A stretch of 64,000 nucleotides of DNA from Crocinitomicaceae bacterium (GTDB taxonomy: Bacteria; Bacteroidota; Bacteroidia; Flavobacteriales_D; Crocinitomicaceae). Below are positions 25,685 to 34,565 of this stretch, piece by piece. The notes beneath the pieces are model-generated. The model had not been told where the DNA came from and made no database searches. It saw only the letters and a program-made list of their open reading frames with translations. Location of the stretch: NCBI GenBank assembly GCA_023262855.1, contig JALQYQ010000017.1, positions 1 through 64,000 on the forward strand. Direction: 5' to 3'. The position numbers and the translations under genes were made by a program. Within the stretch, counting starts at the first letter, position 1. Each line of letters starts with the position of its first letter.

Positions 25685-26083
25685 CTATTCCTTAATTATT
25701 TTTTCGAGTGCAAAACGCATTTGATCTGGAATGGCAATGGTTGATTGTGTTGTTGCATCGAAGCAAACTTGCACGGATCGACCTTTTGCGTACACTTCAT
25801 CATTCACACGCAATTCATAGCCCAAGGTAAAACTTTTTGTTCCAAGTTGTTCTGTAAAAACGGTGATTTGTGGTTCATGTTGCAACAAAACGCTTTTCAC
25901 ATATTCTACTTCATTTTTCGCAATGACGATTCCAAATTTTTGCCAATCCCAACTGATGCCCAACAATTCTCTGAAATAATGCACGCGCGCCATTTCGAAA
26001 TAACTGAGGTAAATGTTGTTGTTCACGTGACCAAGAACGTCTAAATCGGTGAAACGCACTTGTATTTTTGCTGGTGCAATCAT
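25685..26083 (-). CDS. 4HBT-type acyl-CoA thioesterase
   Basis: 132 aa hotdog domain of the 4-hydroxybenzoyl-CoA thioesterase/YbgC type. The active-site region RFTDLDVLGHVNNNIYLSYFEMAR contains the catalytic Asp of the D-x-x-x-H-x-N-N motif. It hydrolyses short or aromatic acyl-CoA. Its start overlaps the stop of the CapD-like gene by 4 bp (ATGA), so both are translationally coupled, although a biochemical link is not obvious. Confidence 0.88.
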   Translation of the reverse strand: MIAPAKIQVRFTDLDVLGHVNNNIYLSYFEMARVHYFRELLGISWDWQKFGIVIAKNEVEYVKSVLLQHEPQITVFTEQLGTKSFTLGYELRVNDEVYAKGRSVQVCFDATTQSTIAIPDQMRFALEKIIKE

Positions 26084-27960
26084 TTTTTGTCTAATTTTTC
26101 GAAGTCGGAATTGTTACTGATAAATTCGGGAACGATGTGTTTCATTTTTCCTACAATTTGATCGTTTTCTTGACGTTCGAAGAGTTGTATTAATTGTTCT
26201 ATTTCTGTAATCTGTTGTGCATCCTCGTGGCGCACTTTTGCTTTCAAAATCTGCGGATGATGCGTTGGAATCGTGTTTTCTTCTTCCGCTAATAATTCTT
26301 CGTATAATTTTTCTCCAGGACGCAAACCTGTCACTTTAATTTCAATGTCTTTGCCCAATTCCAATCCGCTCAATTGAATCATTTTCTTAGCTAGGTCGAT
26401 AATTTTTACCGATTCTCCCATGTCGAACACAAAGATTTCTCCTCCCTCGCCCATTGTTCCTGCTTCCAGTACCAATTGACACGCTTCTGGAATTGTCATG
26501 AAGAAACGGGTAACGCGCTCATCCGTTACAGTGATTGGTCCGCCTTGTTCAATTTGACGTTGAAACAAAGGAATAACTGAACCATTTGAACCCAACACAT
26601 TTCCAAAGCGCGTTGTGACAAATTTCGTTGTCCCATTTTCATTCGCAGCCTGTGCATAAATCTCAGCAATACGTTTCGATGCACCCATCACATTTGTTGG
26701 ATTCACCGCTTTGTCTGTAGAAATCATTACAAACTTGTGAACGCCAAATTTGAGTGATAAATCAACCAAGTTCTTTGTTCCTTTTACGTTCGTCAACACT
26801 GCTTCTGAGGGATTCGATTCCATCAAGGGAACGTGTTTGTAAGCCGCTGCATGAAAGACGTAATCTGGTTTGAAACATTCGAACAAACGGTCCATGCGCT
26901 CAAACGAACGAATATCGCCAATGACAACTTCAAAATTTAAGTCCAAACCACTGGATGCTAATTCATTTTGAAAATCATACATCGGTGATTCAGCTTGATC
27001 CAATAAGATCACTTTTTTCGGATGGTAATTCGCAATTTGTCGGACCATTCCAGAACCAATCGAACCAGCTGCTCCTGTTACCAAAATAATTTTATTGCTT
27101 AATTCACTGGCGATTTTTTGTTCATCCAAGACAATTGGCTTGCGTCCCAATAAATCTTCAATATTGATTTTCGCCATTTGCTTGGTTGAGAATTCACCAT
27201 TGATCCAACTTTTTGCACTTGGAACTTTCTGAATTTTCACGTTTAAGGCCAAACACGTTTCAACAATTGCTTTTCGGTTGTTTTCGTTCGGTTTTTGAAT
27301 GGCGATAATAACGGTGGTTACACCTTCTTCTTTAATTAAACTTTCCAATTTCGACGAATGAAAAATGCCGATTCCTTCCAAGCGCGTTCCATCCATTTTC
27401 TTGTTATCATCGATAAAACCAATGATTTTATAATTCAATCGCGTGTCTTTCTCAATTGTTCGTTTCGTAATTAAACCTGAGATTCCAGCACCATAAATTA
27501 AAATCTGTTCAACATCTTCTGTTGATTTAATGGATTCTAAATACAACAATTTAACAATGAACCGTGAGCCAACCATTAGGAAGAAACACGCCAAAAACTC
27601 CATGATTAACACTGATGTTGGAAATAAATATGATCCGTCGAAATAATTGTAGCGAACAATTCCAAAAATAAAATACAGAACTGAACTCGTTGCAACCGCA
27701 ATGAAAATGCGACGAATATCTTCCGTTGATGTATAACGAACCAAGCCTTTGTGAATCTTGAAGAAGTAAAACACGACCAATTTCACGCCGAAATACAACA
27801 AAATGGATTTTGATAAAATAGCCCATTCCTTTTCAATTAATGCTTTATCTGCTTTCAAATCGAAGCGAATCAAATAGGCAAAGGCCAATGCAAGGAACGA
27901 CAGGAATAAATCCATAAGGATAATTACCCAGCGTGGAGTATTTGCTTTTAATCGAAACAT
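26080..27960 (-). CDS. CapD/WbpM-type nucleotide-sugar 4,6-dehydratase, membrane-anchored
   Basis: 626 aa from the ATG at 27958-27960; a TTG two codons upstream lies inside the promoter box and is rejected. Four N-terminal membrane helices (about residues 8-135) precede two Rossmann domains. The first has IYGAGISGLI; the second is the catalytic SDR with VTGAAGSIGSGMVRQI, AAYKHVPLMESNP, the S/T-D-K triad in MISTDKAVNPTNVMGASKR, and RFGNVLGSNGSV. Such enzymes (WbpM, PglF, CapD) convert UDP-GlcNAc to UDP-4-keto-6-deoxy sugar for surface polysaccharide or glycoprotein glycans. It fits the neighbouring deacetylase and acyltransferase genes. Confidence 0.92.
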   Translation of the reverse strand: MFRLKANTPRWVIILMDLFLSFLALAFAYLIRFDLKADKALIEKEWAILSKSILLYFGVKLVVFYFFKIHKGLVRYTSTEDIRRIFIAVATSSVLYFIFGIVRYNYFDGSYLFPTSVLIMEFLACFFLMVGSRFIVKLLYLESIKSTEDVEQILIYGAGISGLITKRTIEKDTRLNYKIIGFIDDNKKMDGTRLEGIGIFHSSKLESLIKEEGVTTVIIAIQKPNENNRKAIVETCLALNVKIQKVPSAKSWINGEFSTKQMAKINIEDLLGRKPIVLDEQKIASELSNKIILVTGAAGSIGSGMVRQIANYHPKKVILLDQAESPMYDFQNELASSGLDLNFEVVIGDIRSFERMDRLFECFKPDYVFHAAAYKHVPLMESNPSEAVLTNVKGTKNLVDLSLKFGVHKFVMISTDKAVNPTNVMGASKRIAEIYAQAANENGTTKFVTTRFGNVLGSNGSVIPLFQRQIEQGGPITVTDERVTRFFMTIPEACQLVLEAGTMGEGGEIFVFDMGESVKIIDLAKKMIQLSGLELGKDIEIKVTGLRPGEKLYEELLAEEENTIPTHHPQILKAKVRHEDAQQITEIEQLIQLFERQENDQIVGKMKHIVPEFISNNSDFEKLDKK

Positions 27961-27963
27961 GAA

Positions 27964-27971
27964 CAAAGGTA
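27964..27971 (-). promoter_or_regulatory. -7 box of the CapD-like gene (near-leaderless)
   Basis: Minus-strand TACCTTTG ends 3 nt before the ATG at 27960. If it is the -7 box, transcription starts at or next to the A of the ATG. Confidence 0.5.
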
Positions 27972-28071
27972 AGAATTAGAATTTGAAAATTTGAGGATTT
28001 GAATATTTGAATATTTCCTGCCTATCGGCAGACTGGGAATATTTGAATCATCAAATCTTTGAATCATTGAA
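27972..28071. repeat. Short repeat array (ATTTGAAT units) with embedded GC-richer hairpin
   Basis: Units of 7-8 bp (atttgaa, ggatttga, atatttga) fill the gap up to the stop codon of the FabG-like gene (28072). The core, 28010-28042, is a hairpin: AATATTTCC and GGGAATATT pair around TGCC-TATC-GGCA. Confidence 0.75.
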
Positions 28072-28785
28072 TTAGGAAAACATGCCTCCATTCAAATTAA
28101 TCACTTGACCAGTCACATAGCGCGATTCATCGGCGATTAACCATTCAATCGTTTTGCAAACTGTTTCAGGATCTCCCAAACGATTCATTGGAATAGTTTT
28201 AATGATTTCTTCTTGTAGTTCAGTTGGCACATCTTCAATCATTCCAGTATTGAAATAACCCAAAGCCAAGGCGTTCACATTGATATTTGCAGAAGCCAAT
28301 TCTTTTGAAAGTGTTTTTGTTAACCCAATCAATCCAGCTTTTGAAGCCGCGTAAGCAGCTGTTCCGATGGCGCCAGTTTGTGCCACAACAGATGAAATAT
28401 TGATGATTGATCCAGATTTCTGAGCGCGCATTGTTGGAATTACGGCTTTACTCACTAAGAATGGTGCGTCAAGGTTGATGGACATCGTTTCTTTCCATGC
28501 CTCGAATTCCGTTTTCCAAGACATTGCACTGCGTGAAATTCCAGCATTATTGATCACAACATCGATTCTACCAAAACGTTCCAAGGCGCGATCGATCAAT
28601 TCTTGCGCTGTTTTTTCTTCGCGTAAATCGCCAGTAATCATCAAGACATTCTCATGAATAGGTAAAGAAATTGGGCTTGAATGTGAATGCAACACCAAGT
28701 TAAAAGCTTGCTGATTGAACCAATTCGTTAGAGCTGTTCCCATTCCACCTGAAGCGCCTGTAATGACGATTACTTTCTTTTCCAT
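28072..28785 (-). CDS. 3-oxoacyl-ACP reductase-like SDR (FabG-type)
   Basis: 237 aa classical SDR: TGASGGMG at residues 8-15, NNAG, and the catalytic Ser in INISSVVAQTG with Tyr-Ala-Ala-Ser-Lys (YAASK). The C-terminal GQVINLNGGMF is typical of FabG. It would reduce a 3-oxoacyl thioester or a sugar/polyketide ketone with NADPH. It overlaps the end of the FemAB-like acyltransferase gene by 16 bp, and the deacetylase gene precedes that, so its substrate is probably tied to surface-glycan or lipid decoration rather than bulk fatty-acid synthesis. Confidence 0.88.
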   Translation of the reverse strand: MEKKVIVITGASGGMGTALTNWFNQQAFNLVLHSHSSPISLPIHENVLMITGDLREEKTAQELIDRALERFGRIDVVINNAGISRSAMSWKTEFEAWKETMSINLDAPFLVSKAVIPTMRAQKSGSIINISSVVAQTGAIGTAAYAASKAGLIGLTKTLSKELASANINVNALALGYFNTGMIEDVPTELQEEIIKTIPMNRLGDPETVCKTIEWLIADESRYVTGQVINLNGGMFS

Positions 28786-29666
28786 GCTTGTCTCGCTTTT
28801 TTCAATAGTTTAAACCAAAACGGCGCATTGTTCCACTCGTAAGAAAAATACACCTGATCGTGTCCGCCCAAATTTACATTAAACCTGCGAACTCCTTCTA
28901 CTCTCGATCCACCAAAATCAAAACTTTTACCAGCCGCTTGCGCTTGTTTGATTGCTTCATTCATGGCAAAATACATGGCTCCTGAAGCTTTTGCTTCTGC
29001 TGTAAAAGCACCTTTTAAATACAAAACTGTTTCATTGAATTCCACCAAATATAAACCTCCAACAAGCTGATTATCTTTTTTGACTGCTCGAATTTTCAAC
29101 AATTTTTCACTTTGTAAATTCGCCGTTAATTGCTGCAATACGGACAAACTTGAGTCATTGATTGTTGCAATCTTTTGAGGCAATTCTTCTGCAATTATAG
29201 CCTGAATTCCGTCGATTGCTGTCGCTTCTTCTATGGAAAAACCAGCTTTCTCCGACTTCACCAACATGCGTTTTGCTTGCGAATTAATCGTTCTTTCGGT
29301 TAAATCTAGGATACGTTGAAATACAAATTCTTCACTTGGATAGCCCAATATATCTTGTTTGATGCAAATTTGTCCGCCCGGAAATTCTGCTTGTAACAAC
29401 GAAATCAATTGATCGAATTGCACGGTTTGTTCTCCAATCCATTCGACATAACGCAAGAAAACAGCCGTATAACACGTTTTCACTCCTAAACGATACGTAA
29501 ACGGTAAAGCAATTCCCTTCGAATAATGATCATCAGTAAAAACACACCAATTCTCTGCAACAGCATCCAAATATGAACTCAAGGAAAAAACAGAAGCAGA
29601 TGAATCACTTTTTACCAAAGCATCCCATTTGGCACAATCGATATGTTCGCGCTGAATAAATCTCAC
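28770..29666 (-). CDS. FemAB/GNAT-like acyltransferase
   Basis: 298 aa from a GTG start (29664-29666) that overlaps the stop of the deacetylase gene (GTGA). The two halves resemble tandem GNAT folds of the FemAB type; the C-terminal half has GGLYLVEFNETVLYLKGAF, AMYFAMNEAIKQAQAAGKSF and FDFGGSRVEGVRRFNVNLGG, the last being a FemAB-like signature. Members transfer aminoacyl or acyl groups to cell-wall or glycan precursors. The donor and acceptor are unknown. The downstream FabG-like gene overlaps it by 16 bp. Confidence 0.72.
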   Translation of the reverse strand: MRFIQREHIDCAKWDALVKSDSSASVFSLSSYLDAVAENWCVFTDDHYSKGIALPFTYRLGVKTCYTAVFLRYVEWIGEQTVQFDQLISLLQAEFPGGQICIKQDILGYPSEEFVFQRILDLTERTINSQAKRMLVKSEKAGFSIEEATAIDGIQAIIAEELPQKIATINDSSLSVLQQLTANLQSEKLLKIRAVKKDNQLVGGLYLVEFNETVLYLKGAFTAEAKASGAMYFAMNEAIKQAQAAGKSFDFGGSRVEGVRRFNVNLGGHDQVYFSYEWNNAPFWFKLLKKARQAWKRK

Positions 29667-30649
29667 AGTGCTTCTGTTAACGCTTTAAACGAGTGTTTCG
29701 TATAATTCTTTGCAACGAATCGTTCCAAGGCTTTTAAGGAAAATTGTGTCAAACCTTTTGGGTGACCAATTACCACAAAATCTGTTGCATGATTGTTCTC
29801 ATGCAGTTTCAGACACCTTTCCAATTTCGACGCGTAATAACCGTCACAGCTCACGTGATTGTGCGTAAAGGAAGTCAAAACTGATTTTTTTCTACCAGGT
29901 TGCGCCAAGAATGTTCCGTCACCAATCATTTTATGTTGTGCAGGAAACAAACGTCCCAAACCATACAAACGCCAATAGAACAAGGGTGAATAGACGTGTG
30001 AACTAATTGGATATTCCGTAAAATAACCCGATTCATCTTCCGCGCAAACATCGTCTGAAAAGCGATAATTGGATTTCTTCGGAGCGGTTCTAAAATCAAA
30101 GGAATATTCTCCTGCTTCAAAATGTCCGCCCGAAAAAACACTCGAATCAATTCGGATTTCCAATTCTTTAAACACTTTTTCCAAGCGATTAAAGGGCTGA
30201 ATGCACCAACCTCCCGCACGAAAAACCTGTGCTTTTTTTCCAGTTAATTGATTCAAATATGCTGTGTAACTTCTGACAATACGTTCGATTTCTTCATCCG
30301 AAAAATCAGCCAATTTGTAGGCGTTCTTCGTGTCAATCTTCCATTTTCCATCCACAAAGATTGATTTCTCCCAATGCGGATGAATGTGAATTTGCAATGA
30401 ATGTCCTTTAGCCTGTAATTCGAGCAATTGCGCTTTCACATTTTCCAAATCCTTTTGCAAGCTTGGATTGGTTGGAGCAAATTCTTCCAGTTTGATTAAA
30501 TAGCCAATGTCTACAAAAAAGGTCATTGGTAGTGAGAAACGATCGGCAATCTTTTGCAAGGCATTTGTAGGTTCTAACATACATTTTTCAACGCTGCCAG
30601 TTGCAGCACCAAAGAACAATTCGTAATCGTATGTTAGAAAAATATTCAT
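29663..30649 (-). CDS. Polysaccharide deacetylase-like protein (WalW-type)
   Basis: 328 aa from the ATG at 30647-30649; a longer in-frame start would run into the start of the divergent gene at 30752 and is rejected. N-terminal FLTYDYELFFG contains the Asp-x-Glu typical of the NodB-like fold; HIHPHWE and FRAGGWCIQP follow, and the C-terminal SFTHNHVS/FVVIGHPKG resembles the last strand motif. It should remove N- or O-acetyl groups from a polysaccharide. It heads a tightly overlapping three-gene unit with the acyltransferase and the FabG-like SDR. Confidence 0.75.
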   Translation of the reverse strand: MNIFLTYDYELFFGAATGSVEKCMLEPTNALQKIADRFSLPMTFFVDIGYLIKLEEFAPTNPSLQKDLENVKAQLLELQAKGHSLQIHIHPHWEKSIFVDGKWKIDTKNAYKLADFSDEEIERIVRSYTAYLNQLTGKKAQVFRAGGWCIQPFNRLEKVFKELEIRIDSSVFSGGHFEAGEYSFDFRTAPKKSNYRFSDDVCAEDESGYFTEYPISSHVYSPLFYWRLYGLGRLFPAQHKMIGDGTFLAQPGRKKSVLTSFTHNHVSCDGYYASKLERCLKLHENNHATDFVVIGHPKGLTQFSLKALERFVAKNYTKHSFKALTEAL

Positions 30650-30751
30650 TTCTACGAAGGTAATAGAAAGCGTATAGATAGAACGAAGAAGCGAAAAAAA
30701 ATGTACTTTTAAACCCGATTTAATCGCCACAACATTCAAAATTGACGAAGA

Positions 30752-31615
30752 ATGCACCCAGTTTTAAAACATTTTCTGAAAAAACACTTTTTACATTTTA
30801 AAATTCGGGAACGTTTTAGTGCCGCAGAAACAGCGCGCCAACAGGCAATTTATCAATCCTATCGATCTGGAGAAGTGACCGATTTCAATAAAACGGGCTT
30901 CAAAGTATTTTCGCAATTCGAGGAAGATGGTTTGTTGTTGTACACGATTTCTCAAATCGAGCATCCGGTAAAGACGTTCTTAGAATTTGGTTCGGATGAT
31001 GGCGTAAATAGTAATTCAGCGAATTTGCATTTTCACCACGATTGGACAGGTTTATTCCTAGATGGTAATCAAAAAGCGGTTGAACGAGGCGAATATTTCT
31101 TCAAGAAATGGGGAAATAAAAAAGTTACTGCTCCACGTTTCATTTGCGATATGATTACGCGTGAAAATATCAATGAATTAATCACAAAAGGTGGATTGTC
31201 TGGTGAAATCGGTATGATGTCAGTGGACATTGATGGAAACGATTATTGGGTTTGGGAAGCAATTACTGTGATTCAACCTCAAATTGTCATTATAGAAACA
31301 CACAATGAATTTGGGTTAAATGATATTGTTGTTCCGTATGATCCAACGTATTTCTATCCAGGAAAACATCCTGATTATCACGGTGCTTCACCTGTTGCCA
31401 TGACGAAATTGGCGAAACATTTAGGATATCGTTTGGTTGGTTGCCATGAATTGGGCTTCAATTTCATCTTCGTGCGCGAAGGATTGGCGCCAAGTTTAAA
31501 AGAAGTGAGTGTTGAATCCGTTTTAACGCATCCTTCGAATAAAGAAGCACAAGCACGTTTCGAAGCAATCAAAGAGTGGGAATACGTTTGGAACCGTTCA
31601 TTTGACAAGCAATAA
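30752..31615 (+). CDS. SAM-dependent methyltransferase-like protein (FkbM-like)
   Basis: 287 aa. Motif I region TFLEFGSDDGVNSNSANLHF suggests a Rossmann methyltransferase, followed by DWTGLFLDGNQ, the acidic SVDIDGNDYWVWEAI and VIIETHNEFG, as in FkbM-type enzymes. These often methylate sugars or glycans. It is divergent from the deacetylase gene (102 bp) and lies 2 bp before the CYTH gene. The acceptor is unknown. Confidence 0.75.
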   Translation: MHPVLKHFLKKHFLHFKIRERFSAAETARQQAIYQSYRSGEVTDFNKTGFKVFSQFEEDGLLLYTISQIEHPVKTFLEFGSDDGVNSNSANLHFHHDWTGLFLDGNQKAVERGEYFFKKWGNKKVTAPRFICDMITRENINELITKGGLSGEIGMMSVDIDGNDYWVWEAITVIQPQIVIIETHNEFGLNDIVVPYDPTYFYPGKHPDYHGASPVAMTKLAKHLGYRLVGCHELGFNFIFVREGLAPSLKEVSVESVLTHPSNKEAQARFEAIKEWEYVWNRSFDKQ

Positions 31616-31617
31616 GC

Positions 31618-32067
31618 ATGGAAATCGAACGCAAATTCTTAGTTGACAAAGCGGAATGGGCAAAGGTTGAAAAACCGAGTCCGAAGAAAATTGTTCAAGC
31701 CTACATTTTAAATACTCCTGAAAAAACGGTTCGTGCGCGCACAAAAGGCTCAAAAGGTTTTTTGACAATTAAAGGTGCAACCGTTGGAATTTCACGCAGT
31801 GAATTTGAATATGAAATTCCTGTGGAAGAAGCAGAAGAAATGATTCATTTGTTTGCTGAAAAAACCATTTCAAAAGATCGTTACGAAATCACTATCGGTA
31901 ATCATGTGTGGGAAGTGGATGAATTCCACGGGAACTTGGAAGGACTTGTCTTGGCTGAAATTGAATTATCAGATGAAAACGAAGCCTTCGAACAACCGAT
32001 TTGGGCAACAGAAGATGTTTCGACAGATGTCAACTATTACAATTCAAAACTGATTGAAAAGTGTTAA
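31618..32067 (+). CDS. CYTH-domain protein (triphosphate tunnel metalloenzyme)
   Basis: 149 aa, close to the minimal bacterial CYTH size. The start MEIERKFLV is the ExExK signature of the triphosphate tunnel; the alternating charged strands (TVRARTKGSKGFLTIKGA, FEYEIPVEEA, SKDRYEI, WEVDEFHG) line it. Bacterial members hydrolyse inorganic triphosphate or similar substrates. It follows the methyltransferase gene by 2 bp and precedes the DUF1456 gene. Confidence 0.9.
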   Translation: MEIERKFLVDKAEWAKVEKPSPKKIVQAYILNTPEKTVRARTKGSKGFLTIKGATVGISRSEFEYEIPVEEAEEMIHLFAEKTISKDRYEITIGNHVWEVDEFHGNLEGLVLAEIELSDENEAFEQPIWATEDVSTDVNYYNSKLIEKC

Positions 32068-32105
32068 TCACTGAATTTCACTTATCTTTACAAAAAAACA
32101 CGGAT

Positions 32106-32360
32106 ATGCTTACAAACAACGATATTTTAAAGAAACTACGCGTAGCACTTGAATTACGCGACGACCAAGTCATTGAAATTTTAAAATTGGTCGACTTTAA
32201 CGTAACGAAAAGTGAAATCAATGCCTTGTACCGCAATCCAGATCATCCAAAATACATGGAATGTGGCGACCAATTATTGCGCAACTTCTTAAACGGACTT
32301 GTCATTTACAAACGTGGTCCAATGCCTAAGAAAGGTGAAAACAAAGATGTTATACGTTAA
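32106..32360 (+). CDS. DUF1456 (YehS-like) protein, single repeat
   Basis: 84 aa from the ATG at 32106; an upstream in-frame ORF extension overlaps the CYTH gene and has no homologous look. One DUF1456 unit is clear: LTNNDILKKLRVALELRDDQ, EILKLVDFNVTKSEINALYR, YMECGDQLLRNFLNGLVIYKRG. E. coli YehS has about two such units, so this is a half-length form, as is usual in Bacteroidota. Function unknown. Confidence 0.82.
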   Translation: MLTNNDILKKLRVALELRDDQVIEILKLVDFNVTKSEINALYRNPDHPKYMECGDQLLRNFLNGLVIYKRGPMPKKGENKDVIR

Positions 32361-32508
32361 TTCAAGGTTTTGACAATTTGATTATTCAACGATTTCCTGC
32401 CACGCGCAGACAAGCATCATTCAAAATTTGAATTATTGAGTTAATGTTGTTAAATAATTATCGAATTTTCAAATCTTCAAATCTTCGAATCTTCAAATCT
32501 TCAAATCA
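32361..32508. repeat. Octamer array (CAAATCTT units) with GC-richer core, convergent gap
   Basis: The right half has cgaatttt, caaatctt, caaatctt, cgaatctt, caaatctt, caaatcat (8-bp units) ending exactly at the stop codon of the 110-aa gene (32509). The left half has looser tttgac/atttgatt units and the short G+C-richer insert tttcctgccacgcgcagac (about 32393-32411). Confidence 0.8.
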
Positions 32509-32841
32509 TTACAGTTTCTCCCCTTTCAAATCGCTTTTTTCCAAATCAAAAACGGTAGATCCAATTTCGATATCAAACCAGCTTAGAAAGGTTTCCATTG
32601 TACGATCTTCTGGCCATTCTGATTCGTCTTCGGTTATCATCGAAAGTTCATTCTTGAATATTTTCTTGAAGTTTTGTTCAATCAAAGGTTCAATTTCGAA
32701 AAAATCTTCGGTAATCAAATAGACATTTGGCTCCACGCCATCTTCAGCAGAGAATTCCATTTCTGATTCAAACTCGTTCGCCCAATCCCAAAATGCTTGT
32801 TGGGGTGTAATGGTAATAAATCCTCTGTTTACGATTTTCAT
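32509..32841 (-). CDS. Hypothetical protein, 110 aa
   Basis: Acidic cytoplasmic protein, no signal peptide, no family recognised with certainty. Sequence reads MKIVNRGFITITPQQAFWDW, then SEDGVEPNVYLI-like strands and DRTMETFLSWFDIEIGS. Its ATG overlaps the stop of the upstream lipoprotein gene by 4 bp (ATGA), which supports it being real. Proteins of this type are common in Bacteroidota. Confidence 0.65.
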   Translation of the reverse strand: MKIVNRGFITITPQQAFWDWANEFESEMEFSAEDGVEPNVYLITEDFFEIEPLIEQNFKKIFKNELSMITEDESEWPEDRTMETFLSWFDIEIGSTVFDLEKSDLKGEKL

Positions 32842-33467
32842 TTTTGTGGTGTTAGTTCTTCCAATTTATCGTCGAAAAAGCGCATCCATTTGGCTTTTCC
32901 GCGTGTTGATTGTTCAATAATTAATTTCCATTCTTCCACACCACTGACACTTTTTAAATATGCTTGCCAATCTTTTGTAGACAATTTAAGCGGTGAAGAA
33001 ATGTAGGTAATTGACGTATCGTTCATGAACAAACGAAAATTATCTTTCTGAAAGTTTACGTTTTGTCCGAAATGAATTGATTTGCATTTTTCACCATAAC
33101 AGTCAATCCAGTTATAAAAAGCGTTTTTGGTTTTCACTGAATCCTTGAATGACCATTGGCAAAACAAGATTTTGTCTTCTTTCAACTGCAAATACAACTT
33201 AGTCTGAGAACGCGGCGAAAAGCGATCCACAAAGAAAGGTTCTTTCACACTATCAATCTCCATAACTTTCAAACCGATACTATCCGCAACTCTTCGATCA
33301 AAATTAAAATCGATTGTTTCAATCGTTTCAGTTTCTGTGGAATCGTAATTGCGATTTGAATGAGGCGTAATATCCTTCATATCAATCACCTCATCCTTTT
33401 GATTTCCGCCACAAGCAGTAGCGATCAACAAGATTAGTGACAATAGATATAAATAGTTGTTCTTCAT
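32838..33467 (-). CDS. Hypothetical lipoprotein
   Basis: 209 aa from the ATG at 33465-33467, which shares one base with the stop of the threonine aldolase gene (TAATG); an upstream in-frame start would overlap that gene. Signal peptide ends at the lipobox LLIATAC-GG, so Cys is acylated. The mature part has RSQTKLYLQLKEDKILFCQW and a C-terminal basic region. No family recognised. It is coupled at both ends with its neighbours, giving a three-gene unit ltaE - lipoprotein - 110-aa protein. Confidence 0.72.
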   Translation of the reverse strand: MKNNYLYLLSLILLIATACGGNQKDEVIDMKDITPHSNRNYDSTETETIETIDFNFDRRVADSIGLKVMEIDSVKEPFFVDRFSPRSQTKLYLQLKEDKILFCQWSFKDSVKTKNAFYNWIDCYGEKCKSIHFGQNVNFQKDNFRLFMNDTSITYISSPLKLSTKDWQAYLKSVSGVEEWKLIIEQSTRGKAKWMRFFDDKLEELTPQK

Positions 33468-34483
33468 TACAAGCTTTTCAAAACAGTGCACGTTTCTTCT
33501 ATTTGTTCCGAAGTTACGTCCAAATGAGTTACCAAACGCAACATTCCTGGTCCAAATGCCATTATTCGAATATTTCTTTCTCCAAGACGTTCGATGATTG
33601 TATCGCGTTGGGCTGGATCATTTAAAATAGCCACAACAATATTTGTTTGAACTGGTAAAACAGATTCCACCCAATCCAATTCATTCAATGTTGATTCTAA
33701 TTTTCGTGCATGATCGTGATCAATTTTCAAGCGTTCAACGTTGTTTTTCAAAGCGTACAAACCACCTGCTGCAATGATTCCTGCCTGACGCATTCCGCCA
33801 CCAAACACTTTGCGTACGCGTCGCGCTTGCTTGATAAACGCTTTCGTCCCAACCAAAACTGAACCAACGGGCGCACCCAATCCTTTCGATAAACAAAGTG
33901 AAATGGAATCAAACTGAGCCGCATAAACTTTTGGATCAATTCCAGTTTCAACCAAGGCATTCATTAAACGTGCGCCATCCAAATGCAATGGCAACTTATT
34001 CGCAACACAAAATGCTTTTATTTTCTTAATTTCTTCGAAGTCATAAATGGCTCCTCCACCTCTATTTGCAGTATCTTCCAATGATACTAATTGTGTTAAT
34101 GGAAAATGTACATCATCTGGATTATTAATCCATTTGGCAATCTCATCAACTGTCAATCGACCACGATCGCCTTGCAACAAACGAACTGAAGCACCACTGT
34201 TTTTCGCAATTCCTCCGCCTTCGTATTTGTAAATATGACTTTCTTCATGACAAATTACTTCGCCACCAGGACGCACATGCACATTGATGGCGATTTGATT
34301 GGTTTGTGTTCCTGAACTGCAAAACAAAGCTGCTTCCTTTCCAAAATAGTCAGCGGCAAATTCCTGTAATTCATTCACTGTTGGGTCTTCAGAAAAAACG
34401 TCATCACCTACTGGCGCATTGAACATAGCTTCCAACATTTCTTTTGTTGGTTTTGTTACGGTATCACTTCGAAAATCAATCAT
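33467..34483 (-). CDS. ltaE: Low-specificity threonine aldolase
   Basis: 338 aa PLP enzyme that cleaves threonine and allo-threonine to glycine and acetaldehyde. The start [17 protein letters not shown] is the family signature; [28 protein letters not shown], the cofactor Asp in [10 protein letters not shown] and the Schiff-base Lys in [16 protein letters not shown] all fit. The gene's stop overlaps the start of the lipoprotein gene. It is divergent from the TauE-type exporter. Confidence 0.93.
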   Translation of the reverse strand: MIDFRSDTVTKPTKEMLEAMFNAPVGDDVFSEDPTVNELQEFAADYFGKEAALFCSSGTQTNQIAINVHVRPGGEVICHEESHIYKYEGGGIAKNSGASVRLLQGDRGRLTVDEIAKWINNPDDVHFPLTQLVSLEDTANRGGGAIYDFEEIKKIKAFCVANKLPLHLDGARLMNALVETGIDPKVYAAQFDSISLCLSKGLGAPVGSVLVGTKAFIKQARRVRKVFGGGMRQAGIIAAGGLYALKNNVERLKIDHDHARKLESTLNELDWVESVLPVQTNIVVAILNDPAQRDTIIERLGERNIRIMAFGPGMLRLVTHLDVTSEQIEETCTVLKSL

Positions 34484-34565
34484 TGTTGTGCATTTTGAGG
34501 ATGAAATTACGCTTCTAAAATTAAATCCACCATCAATTTTAATTTTTTTTAGCTAATTTGAACCC

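Noticed and set aside
30650..30757. Longer start for the deacetylase gene
   Set aside because: The extra 36 residues overlap the divergent methyltransferase start and do not look like part of the fold; the ATG at 30649 begins directly at the conserved strand.
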